Assembly (NCBI RefSeq): GCF_006716355.1
Contig: NZ_VFOW01000001.1
Span: 4,650,001-4,714,000 of the forward strand
Direction: 5' to 3'
Source of the DNA: Stackebrandtia endophytica
GTDB taxonomy: Bacteria; Actinomycetota; Actinomycetes; Mycobacteriales; Micromonosporaceae
Length of the DNA: 64,000 nt
Shown here: positions 26,649-35,351 of the stretch, one piece after another
How positions within the stretch are numbered: position 1 is the stretch's first letter
Layout: each line of letters starts with the position of its first letter
Made by a program: the position numbers and the translations under genes
The notes under the pieces: generated by a model
What the model was told of the DNA's origin: nothing
The model's database searches: none
Seen by the model: only the letters and a program-made list of their open reading frames with translations

Positions 26649-26951
26649 TCAGTCGTGAGACAACAGTGGGCCCAGCGGGCCGAGGTCGAGGTTGAGTTCC
26701 TCGGGTTCCAATCCGAAGTGCTCTCGCAGTTTCGTCATGTTGTCTTCAAGCGCCATCAAAGCGTTGCCCAACTCTTCGATCTGTTCCTCGGTCAGGACGC
26801 CGTCCTCCATGCGCCGTATCGCCTGGCGTTCCATCAACTGCCGCAACAGTTCTACAATGGTCAGAACCAGGCCGACCAATCCCCGTTCGACGTTGTCCGC
26901 GTCGGTGTTGAGTCGTTCGGGTATCGAGATGCGTTTCGCCGGCAGATTCAT
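26649..26951 (-). CDS. gvpK: gas vesicle protein GvpK
   Basis: A 100-residue GvpK, a conserved accessory protein of gas vesicle assembly. The family core is NVERGLVGLVLTIVELLRQL, then RQAIRRMEDGVL and EEQIEELGNALMAL. The start ATG overlaps the stop of gvpS by four bases (ATGA). It is the last gene of the cluster, directly followed by the truncated Nramp frame. Confidence 0.92.
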   Translation of the reverse strand: MNLPAKRISIPERLNTDADNVERGLVGLVLTIVELLRQLMERQAIRRMEDGVLTEEQIEELGNALMALEDNMTKLREHFGLEPEELNLDLGPLGPLLSHD

Positions 26952-27169
26952 GTGTGGTTCACCCGCCGACGGTCGGGTTCCAGAGCCCCGGCGGAGGCCA
27001 CCAGGGCACGAAGCGATATGCGAACCAGATCTACTCCGGCCAGCGACAGCGTCACCTCGCCGGCGATGACGACCCCGCCGCCCAGGACCCGGTCCAGAAG
27101 GTCCACTAGCGCCAACGGACGCTGCTCGGGGACTCGACTCCCGGAGACCACGGGCAAGTTGTCGGTCAT
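26948..27169 (-). CDS. gvpS: gas vesicle protein GvpS (GvpA-family)
   Basis: A 73-residue member of the GvpA/J/M/S family. LALVDLLDRVLGGGVVIAG and LSLAGVDLVRISLRALV are the two helix-strand elements of the vesicle-shell fold. The family in actinomycetes places this short paralogue between gvpL and gvpK, as here. The ATG overlaps the gvpL stop by four bases. Confidence 0.88.
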   Translation of the reverse strand: MTDNLPVVSGSRVPEQRPLALVDLLDRVLGGGVVIAGEVTLSLAGVDLVRISLRALVASAGALEPDRRRVNHT

Positions 27170-27945
27170 ACCGGTGCTCCAGGGCCACGGGCGAAGGAGT
27201 ACGCCGGCCACGGCCCCGTCAACTCAAGACGGACACCGCTCGGCTTCTCGGTCAGCTCCGATACGGCCGCACCGAACTCCTCGGTGTGCTGATGGGGGAC
27301 GAGATAGGCGCCGTTGAGGACCATGGGGGTGTCGGCGCCGGTCAGTTTGGCGTCCTGAGGTTGGTGCCGTCTATGCAGTTTCGCGAAGCGGCTCAGTGAT
27401 GTGTGGATCGATTCGGCCCGTTCATATGCGAGGTTCTCCGTGGCGTTCTTCGTGGCGAGTTGTTCCCTGCGCCGCCGTAGATACGCGGCTCCGCCGCCGG
27501 AGGGCACGGTGGAGTTCGTTCGTTGTGGTTGTGGAGTGGGGTCGCAGACGTAGCCTTTGACACCCCACTCCGCGCATCCTTCGATGAGGTCGAGGACCTG
27601 GTTGAACTCGGTACGGTGTTCGGCGAGCATCCGTTCCACACCCGCGTCGTCGAAGTACATCGTGGCCAACCGCATCGGCACGGTGGTGGTGTGTCGTACT
27701 GCGGTCTCGACCACCGCGTCATGCGTTCTGGCGATCGTGGCCAGCGTCTCCATGTCCTCCAATCGAGTCGGGAGGACCTGCTCCCCGAATTCCGCCTGTG
27801 TCACGGTTTCCACGAGTGCGGTGAGGCCGGCGGCAGTGACGGTGCGCATCCGCCCACCGCCGACTCCCGTCAGATCACGTGCCCACTCCGGCGCACCCCG
27901 ATGGATGACCGCATACAGCCACACCGCTTCCCGGTCGTTCGTCAT
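27166..27945 (-). CDS. gvpL: gas vesicle protein GvpL/GvpF (second copy)
   Basis: A 259-residue GvpL/F-type protein. It starts at ATG 27945, which overlaps the gvpJ stop. WLYAVIHRGAPEW opens the N-terminal domain. The middle has RHTTTVPMRLATMYFDD and the C-terminal domain has GAYLVPHQHTEEF and LELTGPWPAYSFA, the signature end of the family. GvpF/L proteins bind GvpA subunits during assembly (family knowledge). Confidence 0.92.
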   Translation of the reverse strand: MTNDREAVWLYAVIHRGAPEWARDLTGVGGGRMRTVTAAGLTALVETVTQAEFGEQVLPTRLEDMETLATIARTHDAVVETAVRHTTTVPMRLATMYFDDAGVERMLAEHRTEFNQVLDLIEGCAEWGVKGYVCDPTPQPQRTNSTVPSGGGAAYLRRRREQLATKNATENLAYERAESIHTSLSRFAKLHRRHQPQDAKLTGADTPMVLNGAYLVPHQHTEEFGAAVSELTEKPSGVRLELTGPWPAYSFARGPGAPV

Positions 27946-28307
27946 CAGGCGTGCTCCCGCTGCCGGTCGTCGTCGGATTCCCTGCGTGAGTCGTCGGAGT
28001 CGGAGCTGGATTTCAGCTGGCGCAACTCCTTGCGCAGCTTCTCGTTCTCGGCCTCCAGCCTTGCGGAGTCGCCGTTGAACCAGGGGTCGGTCTCCCACCA
28101 GTTGATGCCGACCTGCCGAGCCGTCTCCAACGACGCGACGACCAACCTCAGTTTGATGGTCAGCAGTTCGATGTCGAGAAGGTTGACTCGGATGTCACCG
28201 GCGATCACCAGGCCCTGGTCGAGAACCCGTTCGAGAATGTCCCCGAGACTCGTCGAGGGGTGAGCGATGTTGGCGCTCGAAGCGGACGTGAGCCGTGCAT
28301 AACTCAC
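27945..28307 (-). CDS. gvpJ: gas vesicle protein GvpJ (GvpA-family)
   Basis: A 120-residue GvpA-family protein: LGDILERVLDQGLVIAGD and LDIELLTIKLRLVVASLETA, followed by a C-terminal tail with a coiled-coil stretch (ARLEAENEKLRKELRQLK). The start is a GTG directly after the gvpO stop, with GGAGG upstream. The long charged tail distinguishes it from gvpS and from the main shell protein. Confidence 0.88.
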   Translation of the reverse strand: MSYARLTSASSANIAHPSTSLGDILERVLDQGLVIAGDIRVNLLDIELLTIKLRLVVASLETARQVGINWWETDPWFNGDSARLEAENEKLRKELRQLKSSSDSDDSRRESDDDRQREHA

Positions 28308-28811
28308 TCAGCACCCTCCGCTTCCATCGGTGCGGTTGCGGGCATAGCGCTTGATCCGGTGGTAGGAGACCAGCTGTCCCTTGGTATCGAGTTCGATCGC
28401 GTAGAGCGACAGCAGGTCCGCCGTGGAGGGTATCCGTCGCTCCTCCAGAACCTCGATCTCGACACTCCAGCCGTCCTCGCCCGGTTTGATCGCGGTCGCG
28501 CCCAAGGCACAGTGGCTGGTGAGTTCGGCGAGTTGCTTCATGGCTTCGCTTGCCGCCTTCTGTGCGGTGATCTCGCCGTCGGCGCGGTGTGATCGAGACG
28601 TCGAATCGCTCTTCTTCCGCTTCGTCTGGGAGGCGGACTTCTTCTTGGCTCGTGTCCGACCGGAGCGCTTGCGGGGCTTCTCGTCCTCGTCCTGGTCGGA
28701 TTCCTCGGACTCCGGCTCTTCGTCGTCCTCGTCCTCGGTCTCGTCCTCGCCGTCGAATTCCTCGTCCTCGGAGTCGTAGTCGTCGTCGCGTCGTTTCTTC
28801 GCCTCAGCCAT
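28308..28811 (-). CDS. gvpO: gas vesicle protein GvpO
   Basis: A 167-residue protein with a very acidic N-terminal half (runs of Asp/Glu, then a Lys/Arg-rich SGRTRAKKKSASQTKRKK patch). The C-terminal GvpO domain reads VEIEVLEERRIPSTADLLSLY and VSYHRIKRYARN. The ATG at 28811 lies inside the last codons of gvpG. In the Streptomyces clusters I recall, gvpO comes first. Here it is internal, between gvpG and gvpJ. Confidence 0.9.
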   Translation of the reverse strand: MAEAKKRRDDDYDSEDEEFDGEDETEDEDDEEPESEESDQDEDEKPRKRSGRTRAKKKSASQTKRKKSDSTSRSHRADGEITAQKAASEAMKQLAELTSHCALGATAIKPGEDGWSVEIEVLEERRIPSTADLLSLYAIELDTKGQLVSYHRIKRYARNRTDGSGGC

Positions 28812-29079
28812 GTTCAATCACCTCGTTGTTCGCCGTTTGTCGAGCTGCCTCTCCCGCAGTGGGCAGACCGGTGATCCGCGCCAGGATCTCCGGTTCTCTG
28901 CGTCGGGCTTCCTCGTCGGAGATCTCACCCGTCAGGCGCGCGCTTTCGATGTCATGTAGCAAACGCCTCGCCGAGTGAGATCGGTTTTCATGTTCCTGAT
29001 CAACTTGGTCTTGAACGATCTCCGCGAGCCAGACGAGCGCGTTGATCGGTCCCATCGCCATACCCGGAATGAACCACAC
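28804..29079 (-). CDS. gvpG: gas vesicle protein GvpG
   Basis: A 91-residue GvpG. GTG at 29079 is preceded by GAGGTG and lies eight bases after the gvpF stop. ATG 29061 is the alternative. Family features are the hydrophobic opening (GPINALVWLAEIVQDQVDQE) and the charged helix (RRLLHDIESARLTGEISDEEA). Its end overlaps gvpO. Confidence 0.88.
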   Translation of the reverse strand: MWFIPGMAMGPINALVWLAEIVQDQVDQEHENRSHSARRLLHDIESARLTGEISDEEARRREPEILARITGLPTAGEAARQTANNEVIEHG

Positions 29080-29087
29080 GGGGCACC

Positions 29088-29834
29088 TCACGTATCCGGA
29101 GCGAGGACGAAGTCGTATGGCGCCATCGGGCCGATGAGCTGCAATCCCACCCGCCCCTGCCATTCGTCGGCGATCTCGGTTATCGCGCGTTCCAGGTTCA
29201 CGCCGTTCTCCGAGGTGGCGAGCAACGCGATGTGGAAGGCGTGCTGCTCGGTCCCCGCATCGCGCAACTCGGCAGCTGCGATCCACGGGTCCACCGTGGT
29301 CAGTAGCAGTTTGGTGTCCTGGTCGCGCAACGCTTCCAGGCACACGTGAGTCAGTTCACCCAACGCCACGCGTTGATCATGGGTCTCGTCGGCGGGCAGG
29401 CGATTGATCTCCTCGCACAGGCGGGCAGCCTCGGGGTTGTCGGCGATGATCTCCCGCAGGATGTCGTCCTGGGTATACCGTCCCTTGACCAGGTACTGGC
29501 CGTATCCGTCGAGTTCGTCGAGCGATTCGACGAAAGCGTCGTGGTGGGGGGCCAAGAGTTTGTCCACGACCGTCTGCTCATCCGGCAGGACCGCGCCGAA
29601 CCGCAGCGGTAGTACCGGCCCCAGTTCGGCGGTGTCGTTGAGGACGGTGAAGTGGGCGCGCAAGTCCTCGGGAAGCCCCAAGGGGCGGTCGGCATCCATC
29701 ACGCTGGTCACCGCGCTCACCGCGCCGTGCCGAATGAGGGACACCGTCGCGGGTGGCTCGCCGACTCCGGCCGTGTCATCGGGGAGGCGGCCCTGATCGG
29801 GGACTATTCCGTACACGTAGACGACGTCGTTCAC
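29088..29834 (-). CDS. gvpF: gas vesicle protein GvpF
   Basis: A 248-residue GvpF/L-type protein ([40 protein letters not shown]). The N-terminal ferredoxin-like half and C-terminal GPxxPYxF end are both complete. The ATG overlaps the gvpA stop by four bases, so translation is coupled to the shell-protein gene. Confidence 0.93.
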   Translation of the reverse strand: MNDVVYVYGIVPDQGRLPDDTAGVGEPPATVSLIRHGAVSAVTSVMDADRPLGLPEDLRAHFTVLNDTAELGPVLPLRFGAVLPDEQTVVDKLLAPHHDAFVESLDELDGYGQYLVKGRYTQDDILREIIADNPEAARLCEEINRLPADETHDQRVALGELTHVCLEALRDQDTKLLLTTVDPWIAAAELRDAGTEQHAFHIALLATSENGVNLERAITEIADEWQGRVGLQLIGPMAPYDFVLAPDT

Positions 29835-30229
29835 TTCGATCCGCCCTTTTTGGACTTGTCGTCGGAGTCACCGCGGTGGAACACCTCTTTGACCTTCTCT
29901 CCGGCGGCTTCGAGGACTCCCTTCGTCGAGTGCTTGGCACCACCTTCGGTGGCGTCGCCGACCAACGACGTCAGTCGTTTGGGTTCCGAGACATCGGACA
30001 GATAGACCCGGTTGACCGCTTCGGCGAACCTTAGATAAGTGTCCACACTGGCCACGACGATGCGTGCGTCGATCGTGAGCACCTCGATGCCGACCAGCGA
30101 CACACGCAGGAAGACGTCGATGACGAGACCCTTGTCGAGGATCGTGTCGACCACGTCGAGCAGACCGCACGAACATGGTCGATCCAGAACGCTTCTGGTC
30201 CGTATCGACTGCATCGAAGTCGTTGTCAT
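29831..30229 (-). CDS. gvpA: gas vesicle structural protein GvpA
   Basis: A 132-residue shell-protein homologue: [19 protein letters not shown] and [20 protein letters not shown] are the conserved GvpA core. A C-terminal extension of about 50 residues ends in a lysine-rich tail. The ATG at 30229 has GGAGGGGG about ten bases upstream; the longer frame starts earlier without one. A CSCG motif just before the core is unusual. It is first in the operon, consistent with the highest expression. Confidence 0.9.
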   Translation of the reverse strand: MTTTSMQSIRTRSVLDRPCSCGLLDVVDTILDKGLVIDVFLRVSLVGIEVLTIDARIVVASVDTYLRFAEAVNRVYLSDVSEPKRLTSLVGDATEGGAKHSTKGVLEAAGEKVKEVFHRGDSDDKSKKGGSK

Positions 30230-30563
30230 GGTGTGTGCCCGCCCCCTCCGCCGTGCGGTGCCCCGTCGACGGCACCGACAATGCGGCTCCACTCGATGTC
30301 GAGCCGACTAGGAATCTACAAGTGCAACAGCGCGCCGGAGACCTTTCAGGACCAAAGTCAGCCATCTCCGCCAAAAGTCTCGATGGGGTGATGATCTCGG
30401 CGGAGACGCCTGGTCACGCGGCTCGATGGACTACCATCGGCCGCTGTGATCGGCCCAGGCGGATCGCGCGGCTCGGCTCGGCCAACCGGACAGGGTGACC
30501 CGGGGGATTATCCGGTGGCCGCAGCGGGTAAACACGCCTCACAGTTCGAGTCGGGGAGGGGTC
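30230..30563. other. divergent intergenic region between gvpA and the basic-protein gene
   Basis: No gene is seen in these 334 bases. Promoters for the whole gas vesicle operon (leftward) and the next gene (rightward) must lie here. I see a TTGCAC on the leftward strand near 30322 but no convincing -10 at proper spacing. Confidence 0.5.
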
Positions 30564-30893
30564 ATGCCGCAGCAGTCGTGGAGCAAGAAGCGTGAACGTC
30601 AGTACGAGCACATCAAGAAGCAACAGAAGCAGCGCGGCGCATCGGAGGACCGTGCCGAGGAGATCGCCGCACGCACGGTGAACAAGGAGCGGGCCCGATC
30701 GGGAGAATCACGGAGCGCGAGCAAGACCTCGACTCGGGACATCTCGTCGGGGCGGCGTGGCGGGAAGCGTTCTCGTTCCGGCCCCGGCGGTCGCACCCGC
30801 GATCAGCTCTACGAGGAGGCCAAGCGCAAGAACGTATCCGGCCGCTCGAAGATGAACAAGGCGCAGTTGGCGCGAGCGGTCGGTAGGAGCTAG
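30564..30893 (+). CDS. small basic protein with Rho-N-like C-terminal domain
   Basis: A 109-residue, strongly basic protein. The ATG at 30564 follows GGGGAGGG. Its first half is a Lys/Arg/Gln-rich helix (SWSKKRERQYEHIKKQQKQRG, then AEEIAARTVNKERA). The last 35 residues (TRDQLYEEAKRKNVSGRSKM, then QLARAVGR) resemble the Rho N-terminal/SAP-like helix-extended-helix fold. Such proteins are often named plasmid stabilisation proteins, without experimental support that I know of. Nucleic-acid binding is likely. Confidence 0.75.
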   Translation: MPQQSWSKKRERQYEHIKKQQKQRGASEDRAEEIAARTVNKERARSGESRSASKTSTRDISSGRRGGKRSRSGPGGRTRDQLYEEAKRKNVSGRSKMNKAQLARAVGRS

Positions 30894-30987
30894 CTGACCG
30901 ACACCGACGCGCGAAGCCCTGTACGGGTTTTCGGCCGACGAGCCGAACCGACGGACGCCGAAGATCGTCTCCGCATCCGTCTCCTCG

Positions 30988-32172
30988 TCAGGGCTTGAAG
31001 ACGACTTTCACACAGCCGTCCTGTTTTTTCTCGAAGGTGTCGTAGGCGGTCGGAGCCTCCGACAACGGCATTCGATGGGTGACGAAATCACTCAGTCCCA
31101 ACGGGTCGTCGTTTCGCTCCAGAACGGGCAGAATCTCGTCGGTCCAGCGACGAACGTTTGCCTGCCCCATTCGCAGAGTTATCTGCTGATCGAACAGGTC
31201 CATCATCGGAATGGGATCGGCCTTGCCCCCGTAGACACCGAGGATCGATACCGTTCCGCCTCGTCTGACCAGTTCGAACGAGAGGTTGAGCGCCGCCATC
31301 CTGTCGATGCCCATCTTTTCCATCGCGAACCGAGCGGCCTTGTCGGGAAGCAACCGGGTCGCCTTCTGCGCCATCTCCTGGATCGGGGCGCCGTGCGCCT
31401 CCATCCCGACCGCCTCGATCACCGAGTCGGGACCGCGCCCGTCGGTGAGATCACGGACGGCCTTCGGCACGTCGTCGGTGTGACCGGTGTCGATGGTTTC
31501 GATGCCGTGCCGTCCGGCCATGCTCAGGCGTTCGGGGACGTTGTCGATACCGAAGACCCGTTCAGCGCCCAGGTATCTGGCGATCCGAGCGGCCATCTGT
31601 CCGATGGGGCCGAGTCCCACCACCGCCACGGTGGTGCCGTCCTCGACTCCGGCGTACCTGACGCCCTGCCACGCGGTGGGAAGGACGTCGGACAGGAACA
31701 GATAGTTCTCGTCCGGACCTCCCTCCGGGATCTTGATCGGACCGAACTGAGCCTGAGGCACCCGAAGGTACTCCGCCTGGCCACCGGGCACCGATCCGTA
31801 GAGCGAGCTGAACCCCAGCAGTGCGGCACCGGTGCCCTGGTTTCGGACCTGGGTGGTCTCGCACTGTGACATCAAACCCCGATCACACATCCAGCAGTGA
31901 CCACAAGAGACATTGAAGGGGATCACCACACGGTCCCCGGTCTGAATCCCGGTCACCTCGGCGCCCACCTCCTCGACGATGCCCATCGGCTCATGACCGA
32001 GAACGTCTCCGGGGCTCAGATACATGCCGAGTACGTTGTAGAGATGCAGGTCCGATCCACACAGCGCGGTCGAGGTGATCCGAACGATCGCGTCGGTCGG
32101 GGCGTGAATCCGTGGGTCGGGGACCTCCTCGACCCGCACGTCTTTGGGAGCCTGCCATGTAACAGCCTTCAT
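30988..32172 (-). CDS. zinc-dependent alcohol dehydrogenase (formaldehyde-dehydrogenase-like)
   Basis: A 394-residue medium-chain dehydrogenase. Catalytic zinc residues are in ALCGSDLH and LGHEPMG. The structural zinc lobe is CGHCWMCDRGLMSQC (C-x2-C-x2-C-x7-C). The NAD(P) fold motif is VVGLGPIGQMAAR. The insert after the lobe (GFSSLYGSVPGGQAEYLRVP) and the length place it with glutathione-independent formaldehyde-dehydrogenase-like enzymes rather than simple ADHs. GGAGGT precedes ATG 32172. The substrate is unproven. It is divergent from the molybdopterin enzyme gene, and bases 32173-32440 are their shared promoter region. Confidence 0.92.
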   Translation of the reverse strand: MKAVTWQAPKDVRVEEVPDPRIHAPTDAIVRITSTALCGSDLHLYNVLGMYLSPGDVLGHEPMGIVEEVGAEVTGIQTGDRVVIPFNVSCGHCWMCDRGLMSQCETTQVRNQGTGAALLGFSSLYGSVPGGQAEYLRVPQAQFGPIKIPEGGPDENYLFLSDVLPTAWQGVRYAGVEDGTTVAVVGLGPIGQMAARIARYLGAERVFGIDNVPERLSMAGRHGIETIDTGHTDDVPKAVRDLTDGRGPDSVIEAVGMEAHGAPIQEMAQKATRLLPDKAARFAMEKMGIDRMAALNLSFELVRRGGTVSILGVYGGKADPIPMMDLFDQQITLRMGQANVRRWTDEILPVLERNDDPLGLSDFVTHRMPLSEAPTAYDTFEKKQDGCVKVVFKP

Positions 32173-32440
32173 CGCCCGGACCTCCAGTCGCCTTGCGTTA
32201 CCGCCACGATCTACCCGGCATACCCGTCCTTCCGACGATAGGCACCGCACCACCCGGCAGGTGGTTGAACCGGGAATCCAGGCGTGGATCGACCTGCCGA
32301 CCAGTCGAAGCTCCAGGAAAAGCGGATGTCGTCGATGCGGCGTGTGGCCACGCGTGAGCCGGTCGATACCGAAGATGTTGTCGTGGATCGCCGCTCCATT
32401 TGCCGGATTGAGCCGCCGTTTCACGGTAGAACCATGAGTT

Positions 32441-34774
32441 ATGCGGAGGCCGGACGAGGGGTATCGAGTTGAGGATGTCTGGGGAGAGGCGCGCCCCTTC
32501 GAGGGTGGTGCCCCATGGCCGCAGCGCCAGGATTCCTTTCTTGAGCCCGGCGTCCAATCCGCCGACGTCGACGAGTGGGTGCCGTCAGCTTGTGTGCTGT
32601 GCAGCAACGGTTGCGGGCTGGACATCGCGGTCTTGGCCGGCCGAATGGTCGGTGTGCGGGGTGCGGTCACCGATCACCTCAACCGGGGAAGGCTGGGGCC
32701 CAAGGGCCTCTACGGATGGCAGGGCCAGACGCGCGATCGGCTGACCACACCGCTGATCCGAGGGCGGGATGGGAGACAACGAGAAGCCTCCTGGGAACAG
32801 GCGATGGATGAGGTCGTGGCCCGTTCCCGAAGCATCCTGGAAGCCCATGGGCCGTTGTCGCACGGTTTCTACACGTCCGGTCAGCTCATGTTGGAGGAGT
32901 ACTACACGCTCGCGGTGATCGGGAAAGCCGGGATCGGAACACCGCACATGGACGGCAACACCAGGCTGTGCACCGCGACGGCGGCGATGTCGTTGAAGGA
33001 GACGTTCGGTTCGGACGGCCAACCCGGATGCTATGAGGACATCGACGCCTGCGATGCCCTCTTCCTGTTCGGTCACAACGTCGCCGAGACCCAGACCGTG
33101 TTGTGGCGTCGTATCCTGGATCGGCTCGGCGGTCCTCGGCCGCCGGCTCTCGTATGCGTCGACCCGCGCGAGACATCTGTCGCCGAGCACGCCGATATCC
33201 ATCTGCCCGTACGGCCCGGTACCAATCTGGCCCTGCTGAACGGTCTCCTTCACGAGATCATCGATCGCGGCTGGCATGACGCCGGGTGGGTCGCGGACCA
33301 CACCTGGGGCTTCGACGAGCTTGCGCGAGTCGTCGAACGTCATCCTCCGGATCGAGTCGCCGACATCTGCGGGGTGTCTGCCGACTCCATTAAGGCCGCC
33401 GCGGAGGTGTTCGCGTCCCATTCCGCGATCGTGTCCACTGTGCTCCAGGGCGTCTATCAATCGCACCAGGCGACGGCTACCGCGTGCGCGGTCAACAACC
33501 TGCATCTGTTGAGGGGCATGGTGGGGAGGGAAGGAGCCACCGTCCTGCAGATGAACGGTCAACCGACCGCTCAGAACAACCGCGAATGCGGTGCCGACGG
33601 AGATCTGCCCGGTTTTCGGAACTGGGCCAACATCGATCACATCCGTGATCTGGCGAGACTGTGGGACGTCGATGAATCGGTCATACCGCATTGGGCGCCG
33701 CCCACCCATGCGATGCAGCTCTTCAGATACGTCGAGCAGGGATCCGTCAAATTCCTCTGGATCGCCGGCACGAACCCGGCGGTGTCCATGCCGGACCTGT
33801 CGAGGATACGCTCGACCCTCGGCGGGGATCGCTGCTTCATCGTCGTCAACGACGGCTACCACACCGAGACGACTCGCCTCGCCGATGTGGTCCTCCCCGC
33901 CGCGCTGTGGGGGGAGAAGACCGGAACCTTCACCAACACCGACCGTACGGTGCACCTGGCACGCCAAGCCGTCGATCCGCCGGGGCAGGCGCGCAGTGAT
34001 CTACGAATCTGGATCGACTACGCGCGCAGGATGGACTTCCGAAGTGACTCCGGTCGACCGATTCCGCCCTGGACTGATCCGGAGGAGGCGTTCGACGCCT
34101 GGCGAGAGTGTTCGCGTGGCCGCCCGTGCGACTACAGTGGCCTGTCATACGACCGGCTCGGTCGCACGTCGGGAATCAGATGGCCGTGCACCGACGACCA
34201 ACCCGACGGAACCGCACGGCTTTACACCGATGGCCGCTTTCCCTCCGGTAGTGACGAGTGTGAGATTTACGGTCACGACCTGGACACCGGAGGCACGATC
34301 AGTCGCCAGGAGCATCGGGCGCGACGCGCTGACGGGCGTGCTCGGCTCACGGCCGTCGACTACCAACCACCTCCGCAGGAGCTCGACGGAGACTATCCAT
34401 TGTCTCTAGTCACTGGGCGGACGGTGTCACAGTTCCACACGCGGACCAAGACCGGACGTGTCCCGGTACTCGACGCCGCCGCCCCGACCGCGTGGGTCGA
34501 GTTGTCCCATCAGGACGCCAACACACTGAACATCGCGACCGGGGACGTCGTCCGGTTGTCGACCCGATCGGGTCGCTTGGAACTTCCGGCGCGCGTCGTC
34601 GATTCGCGGCCGGGAACGGTGTTCGTGCCGTTCCACTATGGCGAGGCGTTGTCCGGGTCCGGGCAGCCGGCAAACCAGCTCACGCTCACCGCATGGGATC
34701 CGGTGTCGAAGCAACCCACTTTCAAAGTCGTCGGCGTCCGAGCCGAACGCGTCATCGATGGGAAGAAGCGATGA
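32441..34774 (+). CDS. molybdopterin-dependent oxidoreductase (nitrate reductase/formate dehydrogenase type)
   Basis: A 777-residue large subunit of the DMSO-reductase superfamily. The N-terminal FeS region has only three cysteines (ACVLCSNGC); the place of the fourth is Gly in RLGPKGLYGW. The likely Mo ligand Cys is in GNTRLCTATAAM. Later landmarks are FGHNVAETQTVLWRRIL, QMNGQPTAQNNRECG, WIAGTNPAVSMPD and ALWGEKTGTFTNTDR. The C-terminal molydop-binding domain begins near YPLSLVTGRTVSQFHTRTKTG. There is no Tat signal, so it is cytoplasmic. The start at 32441 lacks a clear ribosome site. It is coupled (ATGA) to the next gene. Confidence 0.92.
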   Translation: MRRPDEGYRVEDVWGEARPFEGGAPWPQRQDSFLEPGVQSADVDEWVPSACVLCSNGCGLDIAVLAGRMVGVRGAVTDHLNRGRLGPKGLYGWQGQTRDRLTTPLIRGRDGRQREASWEQAMDEVVARSRSILEAHGPLSHGFYTSGQLMLEEYYTLAVIGKAGIGTPHMDGNTRLCTATAAMSLKETFGSDGQPGCYEDIDACDALFLFGHNVAETQTVLWRRILDRLGGPRPPALVCVDPRETSVAEHADIHLPVRPGTNLALLNGLLHEIIDRGWHDAGWVADHTWGFDELARVVERHPPDRVADICGVSADSIKAAAEVFASHSAIVSTVLQGVYQSHQATATACAVNNLHLLRGMVGREGATVLQMNGQPTAQNNRECGADGDLPGFRNWANIDHIRDLARLWDVDESVIPHWAPPTHAMQLFRYVEQGSVKFLWIAGTNPAVSMPDLSRIRSTLGGDRCFIVVNDGYHTETTRLADVVLPAALWGEKTGTFTNTDRTVHLARQAVDPPGQARSDLRIWIDYARRMDFRSDSGRPIPPWTDPEEAFDAWRECSRGRPCDYSGLSYDRLGRTSGIRWPCTDDQPDGTARLYTDGRFPSGSDECEIYGHDLDTGGTISRQEHRARRADGRARLTAVDYQPPPQELDGDYPLSLVTGRTVSQFHTRTKTGRVPVLDAAAPTAWVELSHQDANTLNIATGDVVRLSTRSGRLELPARVVDSRPGTVFVPFHYGEALSGSGQPANQLTLTAWDPVSKQPTFKVVGVRAERVIDGKKR

Positions 34775-35229
34775 ATCTATCCGTCTACCTCGGCCTCCAA
34801 CACGATGCGGAGGCGACCTTGGCCGATGCGTTCCGCCTTGTATCAGAAGGGCACTCGTCCGAAGCGGATGTGCACGTGTTGTGCCAACGACACGCCGCGA
34901 CGTGTGACGAGCACGTGACACGACTCAAACCGCTGACCGAACGGTACGGACAACATGAGGAGTCGGAGCCCGAACGCATGCGCGCGGAGGGGCTGACGAC
35001 GGCGCGTTCCGGCCCGGTCGGGCTGCTCCGCGACCTCCAGGACCTCTATCTACTGGCGACGTTTTCCGACATCACCTGGTCGATGCTTCTACAGGCGGGC
35101 CACGCACTGCGCGACGACGACCTGCTCGACACCGTCGGGGTGTGCGAACCCCAGACGGCGGCCCAGCTGCGGTGGTTGCGGACCCGCATGAGCGTTACCG
35201 CTCCGCAAGCACTGATCGCCGCCGAGTGA
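34771..35229 (+). CDS. helical protein coupled to the molybdopterin enzyme
   Basis: A 152-residue, almost entirely helical protein (LGLQHDAEATLADAFRLV, HVLCQRHAATCDEHVTRL, LQDLYLLATFSDITWSML). Its size and heptad-like pattern resemble a ferritin-like or hemerythrin-like four-helix bundle, but no complete metal-ligand set can be assigned by eye. The ATGA overlap with the oxidoreductase implies joint expression and perhaps a partner role. The family is unnamed. Confidence 0.7.
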   Translation: MNLSVYLGLQHDAEATLADAFRLVSEGHSSEADVHVLCQRHAATCDEHVTRLKPLTERYGQHEESEPERMRAEGLTTARSGPVGLLRDLQDLYLLATFSDITWSMLLQAGHALRDDDLLDTVGVCEPQTAAQLRWLRTRMSVTAPQALIAAE

Positions 35230-35351
35230 CGCCGGTTCGCACAGTCGGCAAACGCCGTGAACTTCAGCGCTGGGTGATGGATCGTAAAGCAGAATGAGCC
35301 GGCTAGGTCGATCGGCCGTCGGTGGTGGTTTCGAAGGACGGGTCGGGTCGG

